Part shown: in pieces, positions 39,200 to 46,728 of the stretch
Numbering within the stretch: the first letter of the stretch is position 1
How the letters are laid out: each line of letters starts with the position of its first letter
Assembly (NCBI RefSeq): GCF_003933235.1
Contig: NZ_RWJI01000001.1
Coordinates: 750,001 to 814,000, forward strand
Length of the DNA stretch: 64,000 bases
Source: Sphingorhabdus wooponensis
GTDB taxonomy: Bacteria; Pseudomonadota; Alphaproteobacteria; Sphingomonadales; Sphingomonadaceae
Direction of reading: 5' to 3'
Program-made: the position numbers and the translations under genes
Notes under the pieces: model-generated
Seen by the model: only the letters and a program-made list of their open reading frames with translations
Databases searched by the model: none
Told to the model about the DNA's origin: nothing

Positions 39200-39832
39200 A
39201 TGTCGATTGTGCAACGCGCTAAGAATATCATCTTAAATCCATCGGATGAATGGAATGTCATTGCATCGGAACCCACGACAATCGGGGGGCTTTACACGGG
39301 TTATGCAACGCCGTTGGCTCTGATACCCTTGGTATCCACCATATTGTTTACAGGAATATTGGGCATTTCAGCCGCGGACATGATGGGACTTGGCAACGGC
39401 ATGCCGATGGATCTTATGGCCATATCAGGCATGGCCGCATTTAGTTTCATTCTGTCGCTTGTGACGCTGTTTGTAATGGGAACGATTGTGAGGCTCGTAT
39501 CGCCAAGCTTTAACGGCACGTCGGATAAAGTGCAGGCTATGAAGTTGATGACCTACGCCAGTACGCCGAGCTGGGTCGTGGCGTTGATAAGCTGGATTCC
39601 CTTTTTGGGTGCTTTGCTGAGTTTTGCGGCGATCGCTTATGTGGTTTACCTGATCTATCTTGGGCTTCATCCGGTACTTGGCGTTCCGAAGGAAAAAGTT
39701 GCCGGTTTTACGGTGGTCATCATACTCATTTATGTGGTTCTGGTGCTTATCATATCTAGCATCGTCGCGGGGCTGCTATATTCGATGTTTTTCGGTAATC
39801 CGATGATGGGTGGCGCGCTGTCCGGCGCATAA
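39200..39832 (+). CDS. Yip1-domain membrane protein
   Basis: A 210-residue protein that begins MSIVQRAKNIILNPSDEWNV, the usual N-terminus of bacterial Yip1 proteins, followed by five hydrophobic segments. The first about 30 residues are cytosolic. The role of the bacterial family is not established. The ATG at 39200 follows GGAGGG at a good distance, so the longer frame to 39158 is not used. It stands alone between opposite-strand DUF4345 and the J-domain gene. Confidence 0.82.
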   Translation: MSIVQRAKNIILNPSDEWNVIASEPTTIGGLYTGYATPLALIPLVSTILFTGILGISAADMMGLGNGMPMDLMAISGMAAFSFILSLVTLFVMGTIVRLVSPSFNGTSDKVQAMKLMTYASTPSWVVALISWIPFLGALLSFAAIAYVVYLIYLGLHPVLGVPKEKVAGFTVVIILIYVVLVLIISSIVAGLLYSMFFGNPMMGGALSGA

Positions 39833-39883
39833 ATTACGTTTGCGCCCCTAGCAAAATGCGCATGCCGCCGCTAAGTCGGCGGC

Positions 39884-40417
39884 ATGGTGCGATCTACGCG
39901 ACGAAATGACTGGGGTTTCCCCCGCTGGCGTGGCTACGGAAGTAGCAGCGAGGCACAGCAAGTGCGCCTGTGCGACCGCTATGGCTGTAACAAGGCTGGA
40001 AACTGTCCGGCGCCCAAATCGCCTAATAATCCCGAACGGTGGATGTTCTGTGAAGAGCATGCGGGCGAGTATAATCGTGGCTATGACTATTTTGAGGGAC
40101 TGACCAAAGAAGAAGCCGACGAGCGCGAGGCCAATGAGCGCCGCGATTCTTCGGGCTATAAGGAATCGGCACATTATGGTTGGGCAGGGTCCGGCGATGG
40201 CAGCCGTAGCCGTGATGAAATGCATGCGCTGGATATTTTAGGCCTCGAAAGCGATTCCACTTTTGAAGATGCCAAAAAGGCCTGGCGTAAAATTGCCAAG
40301 GAAACGCATCCTGACGTAAACCCCGGCAATGCCGATGCCGCAAAGGCTTTTCAGGCAGGCCAAGCGGCGTATGACGTCCTGCGCGTGGCGGAAGAGCGCC
40401 GGGAGTGGAAGGGCTAG
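39884..40417 (+). CDS. J-domain (DnaJ-like) protein
   Basis: A 177-residue protein with a J domain at the C-terminus (ALDILGLESDSTFEDAKKAW, then the HPD motif in THPDVNPGNADAAKAF). The N-terminal half has cysteines arranged as C-x4-C-x4-C (CDRYGCNKAGNC) plus a later FCEEH, which could bind zinc. The layout, with the J domain last, matches DnaJ-like proteins common in alphaproteobacteria. It would stimulate an Hsp70 partner, but DnaK is not in the window. Confidence 0.88.
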   Translation: MVRSTRRNDWGFPRWRGYGSSSEAQQVRLCDRYGCNKAGNCPAPKSPNNPERWMFCEEHAGEYNRGYDYFEGLTKEEADEREANERRDSSGYKESAHYGWAGSGDGSRSRDEMHALDILGLESDSTFEDAKKAWRKIAKETHPDVNPGNADAAKAFQAGQAAYDVLRVAEERREWKG

Positions 40418-40437
40418 TCTCTCTTGTGCCGCCGAAT

Positions 40438-40851
40438 ATGCGCCCCTATATGGCGCCTGTGAGACTAGCTTCGTCGCCTTTACGGAACTTTGCCGCCATA
40501 TTTATTCTGATGGCGCTGGCGATGCGTGTCATCATACCGTCCGGTTATATGCCATCAGCGGAACGGGGCTTCGCGCTCACCATATGCGCGGGCATGGACA
40601 CACAAACCGTGTGGATGGACAAAACAGGCAAGCTGCACAAGGAAGATCCATCAAAAGGCAAATCGGTTGAACACCAACCTTGTGCTTTTGCCGGTGCTGC
40701 TATTGCGGCGGATTTTCCTGCGACAGGGTTGCAAATTGCCATGCCCCCTGTTGCGCGGGCGATACCCGTTTTTGCTAAGCGCGAGGTATCGGTTGGCGCT
40801 GGTTTAGCCGCGCCGCCACCTCCGGCCATTGGGCCACCTTCTTACATCTAA
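40438..40851 (+). CDS. DUF2946-like small protein
   Basis: A protein of about 137 residues. One hydrophobic segment (FAAIFILMALAMRVIIPSGY) is followed by a periplasmic part with paired cysteines (LTICAGMD and HQPCAFAG). The MRVIIPSGYMP motif and cysteine placement match DUF2946 proteins, which often precede copper or iron TonB receptors. It lies 51 bases before such a receptor here. The start is uncertain among GTG 40405, ATG 40438 and ATG 40450. Confidence 0.7.
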   Translation: MRPYMAPVRLASSPLRNFAAIFILMALAMRVIIPSGYMPSAERGFALTICAGMDTQTVWMDKTGKLHKEDPSKGKSVEHQPCAFAGAAIAADFPATGLQIAMPPVARAIPVFAKREVSVGAGLAAPPPPAIGPPSYI

Positions 40852-40902
40852 ACCAAAGGGCTGCTTCGCGGCTTATTTCTCGTTTAGATTTAGGAAACTA
40901 TC

Positions 40903-42876
40903 ATGAAATTTTTATCCATTTTGCGCGCCTCTGCGGCGTGCAGCTTTTGTGCAATCATTACCCCTGCAGCCGCTGAAGATGCTGCTGATTCCACAATCAT
41001 TGTCATCGGTCGTGCGGCGGCCGACCAAGCCGAAGTAACTGCACAGAAGACAGCCGGCGGTACCGATATTGTCAGTCATGAGGATTATGCCGATAAGACG
41101 GTTGTCTCGCTGCGCGATACATTGGCCTTTTCCCCCGGCGTATATACCCAGCCACGCTTTGGGCAGGAAATCCGCATTTCCATTCGCGGTTCTGGCCTGT
41201 CGCGCGGGTTTCACATGCGCGGGTTGACGTTATTGCAGGACGGCATTCCCATTAATCTCGCCGATGACAATGGCGACTTTCAGGAACTTGAACCGATATT
41301 CTTCGACCATTTGGAGGTATATCGCGGCGCGAACGCCTTACGCTTCGGTTCGGGAACGCTGGGCGGCGCTGTTAACGGTGTTACACCAAGCGGAGATAAT
41401 GCAGCGGGCCTCTACCTGCGCGCTGATGTCGGCAGCTTTGATTTTTATCGAGGCCTCGCATCGTTCGGCTTAGGTGACGAGGACGCCAACGCCTGGGTCG
41501 CGATGAGTGCGGATAGCCATAAAGGGGATCGCCAACATGCGCGGCGGGATTCCATACGGTTCAACGGCAATGTCGGCTTGCGCGTTTCGGACATTATATT
41601 CACGCGATTTTACGGCAGTATGACGACACTGGATCAGGAGCTACCAGGCGCGATGTCTCGTGCAACGGCATTGACTGCCCCGCGCAGTGGCAATTTCACG
41701 GGCGATCAGGCCCGCGATATCAATTCTATGCGTTTCCAGAACCGAACGCGCTTCGACTTGGGCAACAGCTATTTGGATGTCGGGGCCTTTTTGAATTCCA
41801 AGGAATTGTACCACCCGATTTTCCAAGTGGTCGATCAGGTATCAATGGATCGCGGCGTATATGCCCGCTACGACCGCGCAGGTGATGTGTGGAGTGTTAC
41901 ATTGGGTGGTGAATCCCGTTGGGGGAACATTGACGCAAAACGTTTCGTGAACCTGAACGGCAAGCGCGGTGCGCTAACATTTGACGCCGATCAGACGGCG
42001 CGTACGACCAATATCTATGGTGAAATCAGGGTCAGCCCAATCGAAAACCTAACCCTGATCGCAGGCGGTATTTACGCCGATGGATTTCGCAAACAATCGC
42101 AAATAGTACCGACTACGGTAACGGCGCAGGCATCGTTTGATGCGGTGTCACCAAAAATAGGTGTACTTTGGGAACCGACAACTGAAATCCAGTTTTTTGC
42201 GAACCACAGCAAGTCCGCCGAATTTCCGACCTTTGTAGAGCTGGCGCAAATAGCGGCCTTTGTTCCGGTGCGGGAACAAACCGCGTGGACGACGGAGCTT
42301 GGGACGCGCGGGACATTGGGATGGGTAAGCTGGGATGTGGCGGTTTATCACGCCAATCTTAAAAGGGAGATGCTTCAGTTTACAGTCGGACGGGACATTC
42401 CCGCGGCAACCTTTAACGCTGACAAGACGCGCCATCAGGGCGTTGAAGCTGCGTTCTGCGCCACGCCAACCAATTGGCTGCGCTTCCGACAAATCTGGCA
42501 ATATTCGGATTTTAGATTCGTGGAAGATGCCCAATATGGGAACCGTCGACTGCCTGTGGTTCCAGTCCATGTCCTGCGGTCTGAGCTTCGGCTAGGCGGC
42601 GATGATCTTCATATTTCGCCAAATGTAGAATGGGTACCCCAAGGTGCTTGGGCGGATTATCGGAACACGACCCGTAATGCCGGCTATACATTGTGGGGCG
42701 TATCCGCCGGCGCGCGCATCAAGCAAGGCGTTGATATATTCGTCGATGCTCGAAACCTGACAGGTGAGAAAGCTATTGGTGACGTATCGGCAGCAATATT
42801 GGCAACGCCAGCTTCAGCGATGTACTATCCGGTAGAACGCCGGGCCATTTATGGCGGCGTTCGGATGCGGTTTTAG
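40903..42876 (+). CDS. TonB-dependent receptor, probable metal or metal-chelate uptake
   Basis: A 657-residue outer-membrane receptor. The signal peptide starts MKFLSILRASAACSFC and ends near AAAE. The plug has SLRDTLAFSPGVYTQPRFG, ISIRGSGLSRGFHMRGLTLL and the conserved LEVYRGANALRFGSGTLGG. The barrel closes with YGGVRMRF. It is shorter than the receptor at 31196 and is not closely similar to it. The flanking DUF2946 and PepSY genes point to copper, iron or heme rather than sugars; this is inference from context. A TAGGAAAC ribosome binding site precedes the ATG. Confidence 0.9.
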   Translation: MKFLSILRASAACSFCAIITPAAAEDAADSTIIVIGRAAADQAEVTAQKTAGGTDIVSHEDYADKTVVSLRDTLAFSPGVYTQPRFGQEIRISIRGSGLSRGFHMRGLTLLQDGIPINLADDNGDFQELEPIFFDHLEVYRGANALRFGSGTLGGAVNGVTPSGDNAAGLYLRADVGSFDFYRGLASFGLGDEDANAWVAMSADSHKGDRQHARRDSIRFNGNVGLRVSDIIFTRFYGSMTTLDQELPGAMSRATALTAPRSGNFTGDQARDINSMRFQNRTRFDLGNSYLDVGAFLNSKELYHPIFQVVDQVSMDRGVYARYDRAGDVWSVTLGGESRWGNIDAKRFVNLNGKRGALTFDADQTARTTNIYGEIRVSPIENLTLIAGGIYADGFRKQSQIVPTTVTAQASFDAVSPKIGVLWEPTTEIQFFANHSKSAEFPTFVELAQIAAFVPVREQTAWTTELGTRGTLGWVSWDVAVYHANLKREMLQFTVGRDIPAATFNADKTRHQGVEAAFCATPTNWLRFRQIWQYSDFRFVEDAQYGNRRLPVVPVHVLRSELRLGGDDLHISPNVEWVPQGAWADYRNTTRNAGYTLWGVSAGARIKQGVDIFVDARNLTGEKAIGDVSAAILATPASAMYYPVERRAIYGGVRMRF

Positions 42877-42886
42877 GAGGTAGGAC

Positions 42887-44227
42887 ATGGAGAATACATC
42901 ATTCTACCGCACAATTTGGCGTTGGCATTTTTATGCCTCTTTGTTCGTCATGCCACTTGTTCTCTTGCTGGCGACAACCGGCGCAATCTATTTGTTCAAG
43001 CCGCAATTGGACCGTTGGGAGGAGCGCGCCTTTAGCACTCTTTCGACCCATGGTGCCGTGTCTCCCAATGCACAATTGGCCGCGGTCATGGATGCTTATC
43101 CAGGCGCGCAGTTTCACGGTTACCGCTTACCCGCGCGAGAAGGGGATGCCGCTGTAATTCATGTCGGGTTCGCCGACGGTCGGGCCATGCGTGACGTCTA
43201 TGTGTCGCCGCAGGGCAAGGTTTTAGGGAGTTTTGACCCGGAAAGTCGCATTTCCGCAACGGTCTCCCGCATTCATGGCTCGCTTTTAATCGGCAGGGTT
43301 GGGGATTGGATTGTTGAACTGGCCGCTTGCTGGGCCATCGTGATGATCCTGACCGGCCTATATATGTGGTGGCCGCGCGGGCAGGGGCTTCGCGGCGTCG
43401 TCTGGCCCCGAATAGGCAAGGGCAAGCGCATATTCCTGCGCGACCTGCATGCTGTGACTGGCTTTTGGGTTTCGGGGCTCGCGCTTGTTTTGCTAACCAC
43501 TGGATTGCCGTGGGCGAGTGTTTGGGGAGATGCCTTTCGCTTGGCAAGGGCGGAGCTAGGCCTTGTTCAAGGCGCGCAAGACTGGAAAACAGGAGGCCAC
43601 GCCCCACATGCCGAGCATGATCATGATGCGATGATGAAAATGCAAGCGGCTGGAATACCGCTTGTTGGCCTGTCCGACATGGTAGCCAAAGCGAAACTGG
43701 AAAATTTACCGCATCCCGTTTTCGTGAAGCCGCCGGGCGCGCCGGAGCGTTTTGGTCCACCGACACCCATGGCGTGGACGATTAAATCGGAGGCGCAAAA
43801 CCGGCCACTAAACAGCAGCATCACCTTTGATGTTGCGACGGGCAAGGAGATGTCGCGAACGGATTTTGCGGATAAGCATGTCATTGATAAGGCCGTCAAT
43901 TATGGAATTGCATGGCATGAGGGACAGCTTTTTGGCTGGATCAATCAGCTTATTGGTGTGCTTACTGCGTTGGGCCTGATCACTTTGGTGATATCGGGTT
44001 TTATGATGTGGCGGCAGCGTAAGCCGGTTGATGCGCTGGGGGCGCCAATTGCCCCTGCTGTGCCACAGAAAATACGCGGCGTGGCGGTGATCATCGCGGT
44101 AATGGCCATATTGTTGCCGTTGCTCGCTATGTCACTGCTGGCTTTGTGGCTGTTTGACCGCTTGCTGTTGCCCCGCCTTCCGGCCTTTGCACTTTGGCTG
44201 GGTGTTAGGCCAGCTCAGATGGCATAG
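42887..44227 (+). CDS. PepSY-associated membrane protein (putative ferric or cupric reductase-like)
   Basis: A 446-residue protein with four main membrane helices, the first at YASLFVMPLVLLLATTGAIYLF, then WIVELAACWAIVMILTGLYMWW, LVLLTTGLPW and near the C-terminus LITLVISGFMMWR. Paired tryptophan-rich helices and histidines (RWHFYASLF, RIHGSLLI, RDLHAVTGFW) match the PepSY-TM family. A His-rich loop GGHAPHAEHDHDAMMKM lies near residue 240 and may bind metal. An AGGAGG ribosome binding site sits right over the receptor stop. Such genes often encode inner-membrane reductases for TonB-imported iron chelates. Confidence 0.85.
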   Translation: MENTSFYRTIWRWHFYASLFVMPLVLLLATTGAIYLFKPQLDRWEERAFSTLSTHGAVSPNAQLAAVMDAYPGAQFHGYRLPAREGDAAVIHVGFADGRAMRDVYVSPQGKVLGSFDPESRISATVSRIHGSLLIGRVGDWIVELAACWAIVMILTGLYMWWPRGQGLRGVVWPRIGKGKRIFLRDLHAVTGFWVSGLALVLLTTGLPWASVWGDAFRLARAELGLVQGAQDWKTGGHAPHAEHDHDAMMKMQAAGIPLVGLSDMVAKAKLENLPHPVFVKPPGAPERFGPPTPMAWTIKSEAQNRPLNSSITFDVATGKEMSRTDFADKHVIDKAVNYGIAWHEGQLFGWINQLIGVLTALGLITLVISGFMMWRQRKPVDALGAPIAPAVPQKIRGVAVIIAVMAILLPLLAMSLLALWLFDRLLLPRLPAFALWLGVRPAQMA

Positions 44228-44619
44228 CGCGCGGCTGTTTCGCGGATAAGTGCAATCATATTGGGAATGCCCTGCGTCCGGTTTGAGCTGAGTTGGTTCT
44301 TCAGATCAAACGGGGCGAGGGCATTTTCGATATCGGTATCTAAAATTTCGGCAGCATTTTTGCCGTCCACCGTTTTGAGGACAAGCGCGATGATGCCTTT
44401 TGTAATTGCGGCATTGCTGTCCGCCATAAACGCAAGTTGTTTATTCTCAGTGACCGGATAAACCCAAACACTCGCCGAGCAACCGCGCACCAATGTCGCC
44501 TCGGTCTTCAGCGCGTCGGGCATTGGTGCCAATTCGCGGCCAAGATCAATCAACAAACGATAACGGTCGTCGGCTTCAAGGAATTCATATTCTTCTTGGA
44601 TGTCGGTGAGTGTGGTCAT
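44215..44619 (-). CDS. sufE: Cysteine desulfurization protein SufE
   Basis: A 134-residue sulfur-acceptor protein. The active cysteine is in VRGCSASVWVYP, and the flanking helices (QEEYEFLEADDRYRLLIDLG) are typical. It takes sulfur from the SufS desulfurase for iron-sulfur cluster assembly; no other suf gene is nearby. It ends 13 bases inside the convergent PepSY gene. ATG 44619 is preferred over GTG 44625. It may be transcribed with the upstream small membrane genes, 24 bases away. Confidence 0.94.
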   Translation of the reverse strand: MTTLTDIQEEYEFLEADDRYRLLIDLGRELAPMPDALKTEATLVRGCSASVWVYPVTENKQLAFMADSNAAITKGIIALVLKTVDGKNAAEILDTDIENALAPFDLKNQLSSNRTQGIPNMIALIRETAARYAI

Positions 44620-44643
44620 GGCCACCGCATATGGCTGCGGGGG

Positions 44644-44886
44644 TTAGATATCAATCCCTGCTGCGATAGCCTCAAGCTTTTTGACGCGCTCTTTTAAGTC
44701 GGCGACTTCAATCCGTGATGTCGCCATTGGCACCGGCGTATCACCACTGCGGCGCGCAACGTCCAGTTCGGCATGCTTCAGCGCAAGCCAATCGCGCCAT
44801 CCACGCAACCCCAGCGAAGATACAATCCCGATGGACAGCAACGCAAAAGCGCCGATGATGATGTAGAAATTGGGATCCTGTTCCAT
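44644..44886 (-). CDS. Small single-pass membrane protein with coiled-coil tail (Psp-linked)
   Basis: An 80-residue protein. One membrane helix lies at about residues 8-24 (YIIIGAFALLSIGIVSSLG), followed by a basic stretch and a short C-terminal heptad region ending LKERVKKLEAIAAGIDI. The LKERV..LE pattern is shared with four other proteins of this cluster. It looks like a paralogue of its upstream neighbours. The ribosome binding site GGAAGG lies just upstream of the ATG. Function is unknown; an envelope-stress role is inferred from position downstream of pspC. Confidence 0.75.
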   Translation of the reverse strand: MEQDPNFYIIIGAFALLSIGIVSSLGLRGWRDWLALKHAELDVARRSGDTPVPMATSRIEVADLKERVKKLEAIAAGIDI

Positions 44887-44913
44887 GGTTCCTTCCTTTC
44901 GCTCCGCGCGCCG

Positions 44914-45186
44914 TTACCGGCTCCGCAGTTCCTCAATCTGACGGTTAAGATCATGTGCGCTGCTATTCTCAGTCGCAATGCGTTCCAGTACCTGAATACG
45001 TTCTTTCAGCGCCTTGATCTCGTCTTGCATCTGCTGCGTTTCCGCGCTGTTCAACCGACGGTGGGTTTTGGTACCCATAAAGTCTCGATCTTCAACAATG
45101 CCATGCTTGGCTTTTTGCTTTGTCTGAATAATTTTGCCTGCGGTGACGATAAAGATGATCGCAACGACCATTTCAAACGGGCCCAT
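44914..45186 (-). CDS. Small membrane protein with coiled-coil tail (Psp-linked)
   Basis: A 90-residue protein with an N-terminal membrane helix (MVVAIIFIVTAGKII), a basic cytosolic stretch with KAKHGIVEDRD, and a C-terminal coiled coil (EIKALKERIQVLERIATENS ... RQIEELRSR). The KxKHG and LERI...EIExLR patterns recur in the two genes upstream. A strong AGGAGGA ribosome binding site precedes the ATG. It lies between a 16-base palindrome and the 80-residue homologue. Not recognised as a named family; placed with the Psp module by context. Confidence 0.78.
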   Translation of the reverse strand: MGPFEMVVAIIFIVTAGKIIQTKQKAKHGIVEDRDFMGTKTHRRLNSAETQQMQDEIKALKERIQVLERIATENSSAHDLNRQIEELRSR

Positions 45187-45213
45187 AAAATCCTCCTCAA
45201 ATTCCCAAGTAAC

Positions 45214-45229
45214 GCGGTTTTAAAACCGC
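45214..45229. repeat. Perfect 16-base palindrome between two small Psp-linked genes
   Basis: GCGGTTTTAAAACCGC reads the same on both strands. It lies in the short gap between the 108-residue and 90-residue genes, directly beside the stop codon of the former. It could be an operator half-site pair or an mRNA hairpin. No run of T residues follows, so a terminator is unlikely. Confidence 0.7.
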
Positions 45230-45556
45230 TTAATTGCTTGGCCCGCGAAGAGCCTCAATTTCCGATCTCAGCTTGTGGCTGTCGTCGACAATGATTTTTT
45301 CCACATTGGCAAGCCGGTCCTTAACAGACCCAAGTTCCGCGCGGAGTTGGGCGTTTTCCTGGCTTAGCAACTTAACCCGCTCAACGGCTTCCTGATCAGT
45401 TTTGGGATATACAGCCTGACCCCAGACACCATCGAGTGGATAACCGTTCTTGATACGCATCCAAGTTGTCAGCACCCATCCGGCCGAAATCGCAACGATA
45501 CCGATACCGATCATGGGGCCAATTGTGTTTATCATAGCGAGTTCATTTGGATCCAT
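45230..45556 (-). CDS. Small membrane protein with GYPLD motif and coiled-coil tail (Psp-linked)
   Basis: A 108-residue protein. A membrane helix (IGPMIGIGIVAISAGWVLTTW) is followed by MRIKNGYPLDGVWG and a long coiled coil that ends VEKIIVDDSHKLRSEIEALR plus four residues. The GYPLD/E segment and tail are very similar to those of the 99-residue protein just upstream, so the two look like a duplication. A GGGGAG ribosome binding site precedes the ATG. Function unknown. Confidence 0.8.
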   Translation of the reverse strand: MDPNELAMINTIGPMIGIGIVAISAGWVLTTWMRIKNGYPLDGVWGQAVYPKTDQEAVERVKLLSQENAQLRAELGSVKDRLANVEKIIVDDSHKLRSEIEALRGPSN

Positions 45557-45571
45557 TTCATCTCTCCCCTT

Positions 45572-45871
45572 TTAACGCAGTCGTTCGATTTCTTCGGACA
45601 AGCGTCCAGCCTTATCCGTCACAATCCGTTCGAGCACCGCGACGCGCTCTTCTAGATGACCGATTTTGCCATTAAGCGCCTCATTTTCGTTGCTCAAAAG
45701 CATGATTTTGCGTTCGGCTTCGGGATAGTCGCCATCGGTTAGCGCGGTCTTGCCGCCCCATTCATCTTCCAAAGGATAGCCATGTTTGGCGCGGATCCAG
45801 TTGTTGACCAGCCAACCGACCGTCAAAAGCGCAACAATCGCAATAACGAAATTGGGTCCTCCAAAGTTCAT
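45572..45871 (-). CDS. Small membrane protein with GYPLE motif and coiled-coil tail (Psp-linked)
   Basis: A 99-residue protein with a membrane helix (FVIAIVALLTVGWLVNNW), the segment IRAKHGYPLEDEWGG, and a coiled coil ending VLERIVTDKAGRLSEEIERL. The ATG at 45871 overlaps the stop of the 51-residue gene by one base (TAATG) and has AAGGA upstream, so it is preferred to the TTG at 45886. Paralogous to the genes at 45230 and, more weakly, 44914. Confidence 0.8.
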   Translation of the reverse strand: MNFGGPNFVIAIVALLTVGWLVNNWIRAKHGYPLEDEWGGKTALTDGDYPEAERKIMLLSNENEALNGKIGHLEERVAVLERIVTDKAGRLSEEIERLR

Positions 45872-46026
45872 TAGAAGTCCTTCCAAGGCAGACGGCGGTT
45901 AAGCGGGCGGATTGGGGCGTCGCGATAATTAACGCGCCAATTGTGGCGGTCGGCCTGACGCTTTTTCTGCGCAAAATGGCGGTAGGTAAACCAACCAATA
46001 AGGCCAAGAATGATGAGCGTGAACAT
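45871..46026 (-). CDS. 51-residue membrane microprotein in the psp operon
   Basis: A very short gene that begins MFTLIILGLIGWFTYRHFAQ and ends LPWKDF. The N-terminus is a single membrane helix, followed by a strongly basic tail (KKRQADRHNWRVNYRDAP). It is fitted between pspC, 26 bases away, and the 99-residue gene, with which it shares one base. The tight coupling and clear membrane helix support it as a real gene. Function unknown. Confidence 0.7.
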   Translation of the reverse strand: MFTLIILGLIGWFTYRHFAQKKRQADRHNWRVNYRDAPIRPLNRRLPWKDF

Positions 46027-46052
46027 AAGCTATTTCCTTTATAAGCTTTTGG

Positions 46053-46436
46053 TTAACGCAAGCTTTCGATTTCGTCGGCCAGCTGCTTGTTGTTGCTGAC
46101 ATAATATGTCTCCATTTCAGCCAAGCGATGGTCGATTTCCCGAAAGCGCGAACGAATGTCGCGGGTGGTGCGGGCAGGGGATTGGCGTACGCCTTGCCAA
46201 AATTTCTGCTCTTCGCGGTCGTCGGTATACAGATGCACGGGCTTTTGATGGGCCATCCAAGCCGTTATGACATAAGCGATCAGCGTCCAAGGGAAGCCGC
46301 CCATCAGCGTGAGCATGACGGTCCCTAAGCGAACCCAAAGGGCATCAACGCCAGTATAATCCGCGATCCCAGCGCAGACGCCCTTCCATTTGGCATTTTG
46401 CTTATCGAGATAGAATTTGGTGTGTTTCCCTGACAT
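46053..46436 (-). CDS. pspC: PspC domain protein with added coiled-coil tail
   Basis: A 127-residue protein. The PspC domain spans about residues 4-68 (KFYLDKQNAKWKGVCAGIAD and a membrane helix through GGFPWTLIAYVITAW). The C-terminal 50 residues are cytosolic and end in the coiled coil LAEMETYYVSNNKQLADEIE. That tail resembles those of the downstream small proteins. PspC helps PspB signal membrane stress to PspA/PspF. The ATG at 46436 gives the natural start MSGKHTKFYL. Confidence 0.92.
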   Translation of the reverse strand: MSGKHTKFYLDKQNAKWKGVCAGIADYTGVDALWVRLGTVMLTLMGGFPWTLIAYVITAWMAHQKPVHLYTDDREEQKFWQGVRQSPARTTRDIRSRFREIDHRLAEMETYYVSNNKQLADEIESLR

Positions 46437-46437
46437 T

Positions 46438-46725
46438 TCAGCGGTTCCTTTCCAGCCTACGTACATTTTCGGGGTCAAAATCTGGCGTGTCGAGTTCCAT
46501 GCGCCGCGGCCGCCAATCGGGATTTTCCTGCGCGACCAAGCGCTCCACCGTGTCAAGGCGATCTTCAAGCCGGCGGGCCAGTTCATGCATATCGCCAAGC
46601 ATACGCTCGTCATCATTGGTCAGCGTTGCCGCAGTTTTCCAGCGGGTCACATAATGGAGTACGAGCCATGGGAGAGCTACGAACAGCATTCCTACGACCA
46701 TGACGGGGACAAGTACCTCTTCCAT
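46438..46725 (-). CDS. pspB: Phage shock protein B
   Basis: A 95-residue inner-membrane protein. The N-terminal helix (VLVPVMVVGMLFVALPWLVL) is followed by LHYVTRWKTA and a coiled coil (LARRLEDRLDTVERLVAQEN), the standard PspB plan. The tail after the coil (about 22 residues) is longer than in enterobacteria. AAGGAGG precedes the ATG. It sits between pspA and pspC with gaps of three and one bases. Confidence 0.92.
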   Translation of the reverse strand: MEEVLVPVMVVGMLFVALPWLVLHYVTRWKTAATLTNDDERMLGDMHELARRLEDRLDTVERLVAQENPDWRPRRMELDTPDFDPENVRRLERNR

Positions 46726-46728
46726 GGC

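Noticed and set aside
45214-45240. CtrA binding site (TTAA-N7-TTAA) in the psp gap
   Set aside because: The two TTAA boxes next to the palindrome are six bases apart, not seven, and the location is inside an operon.
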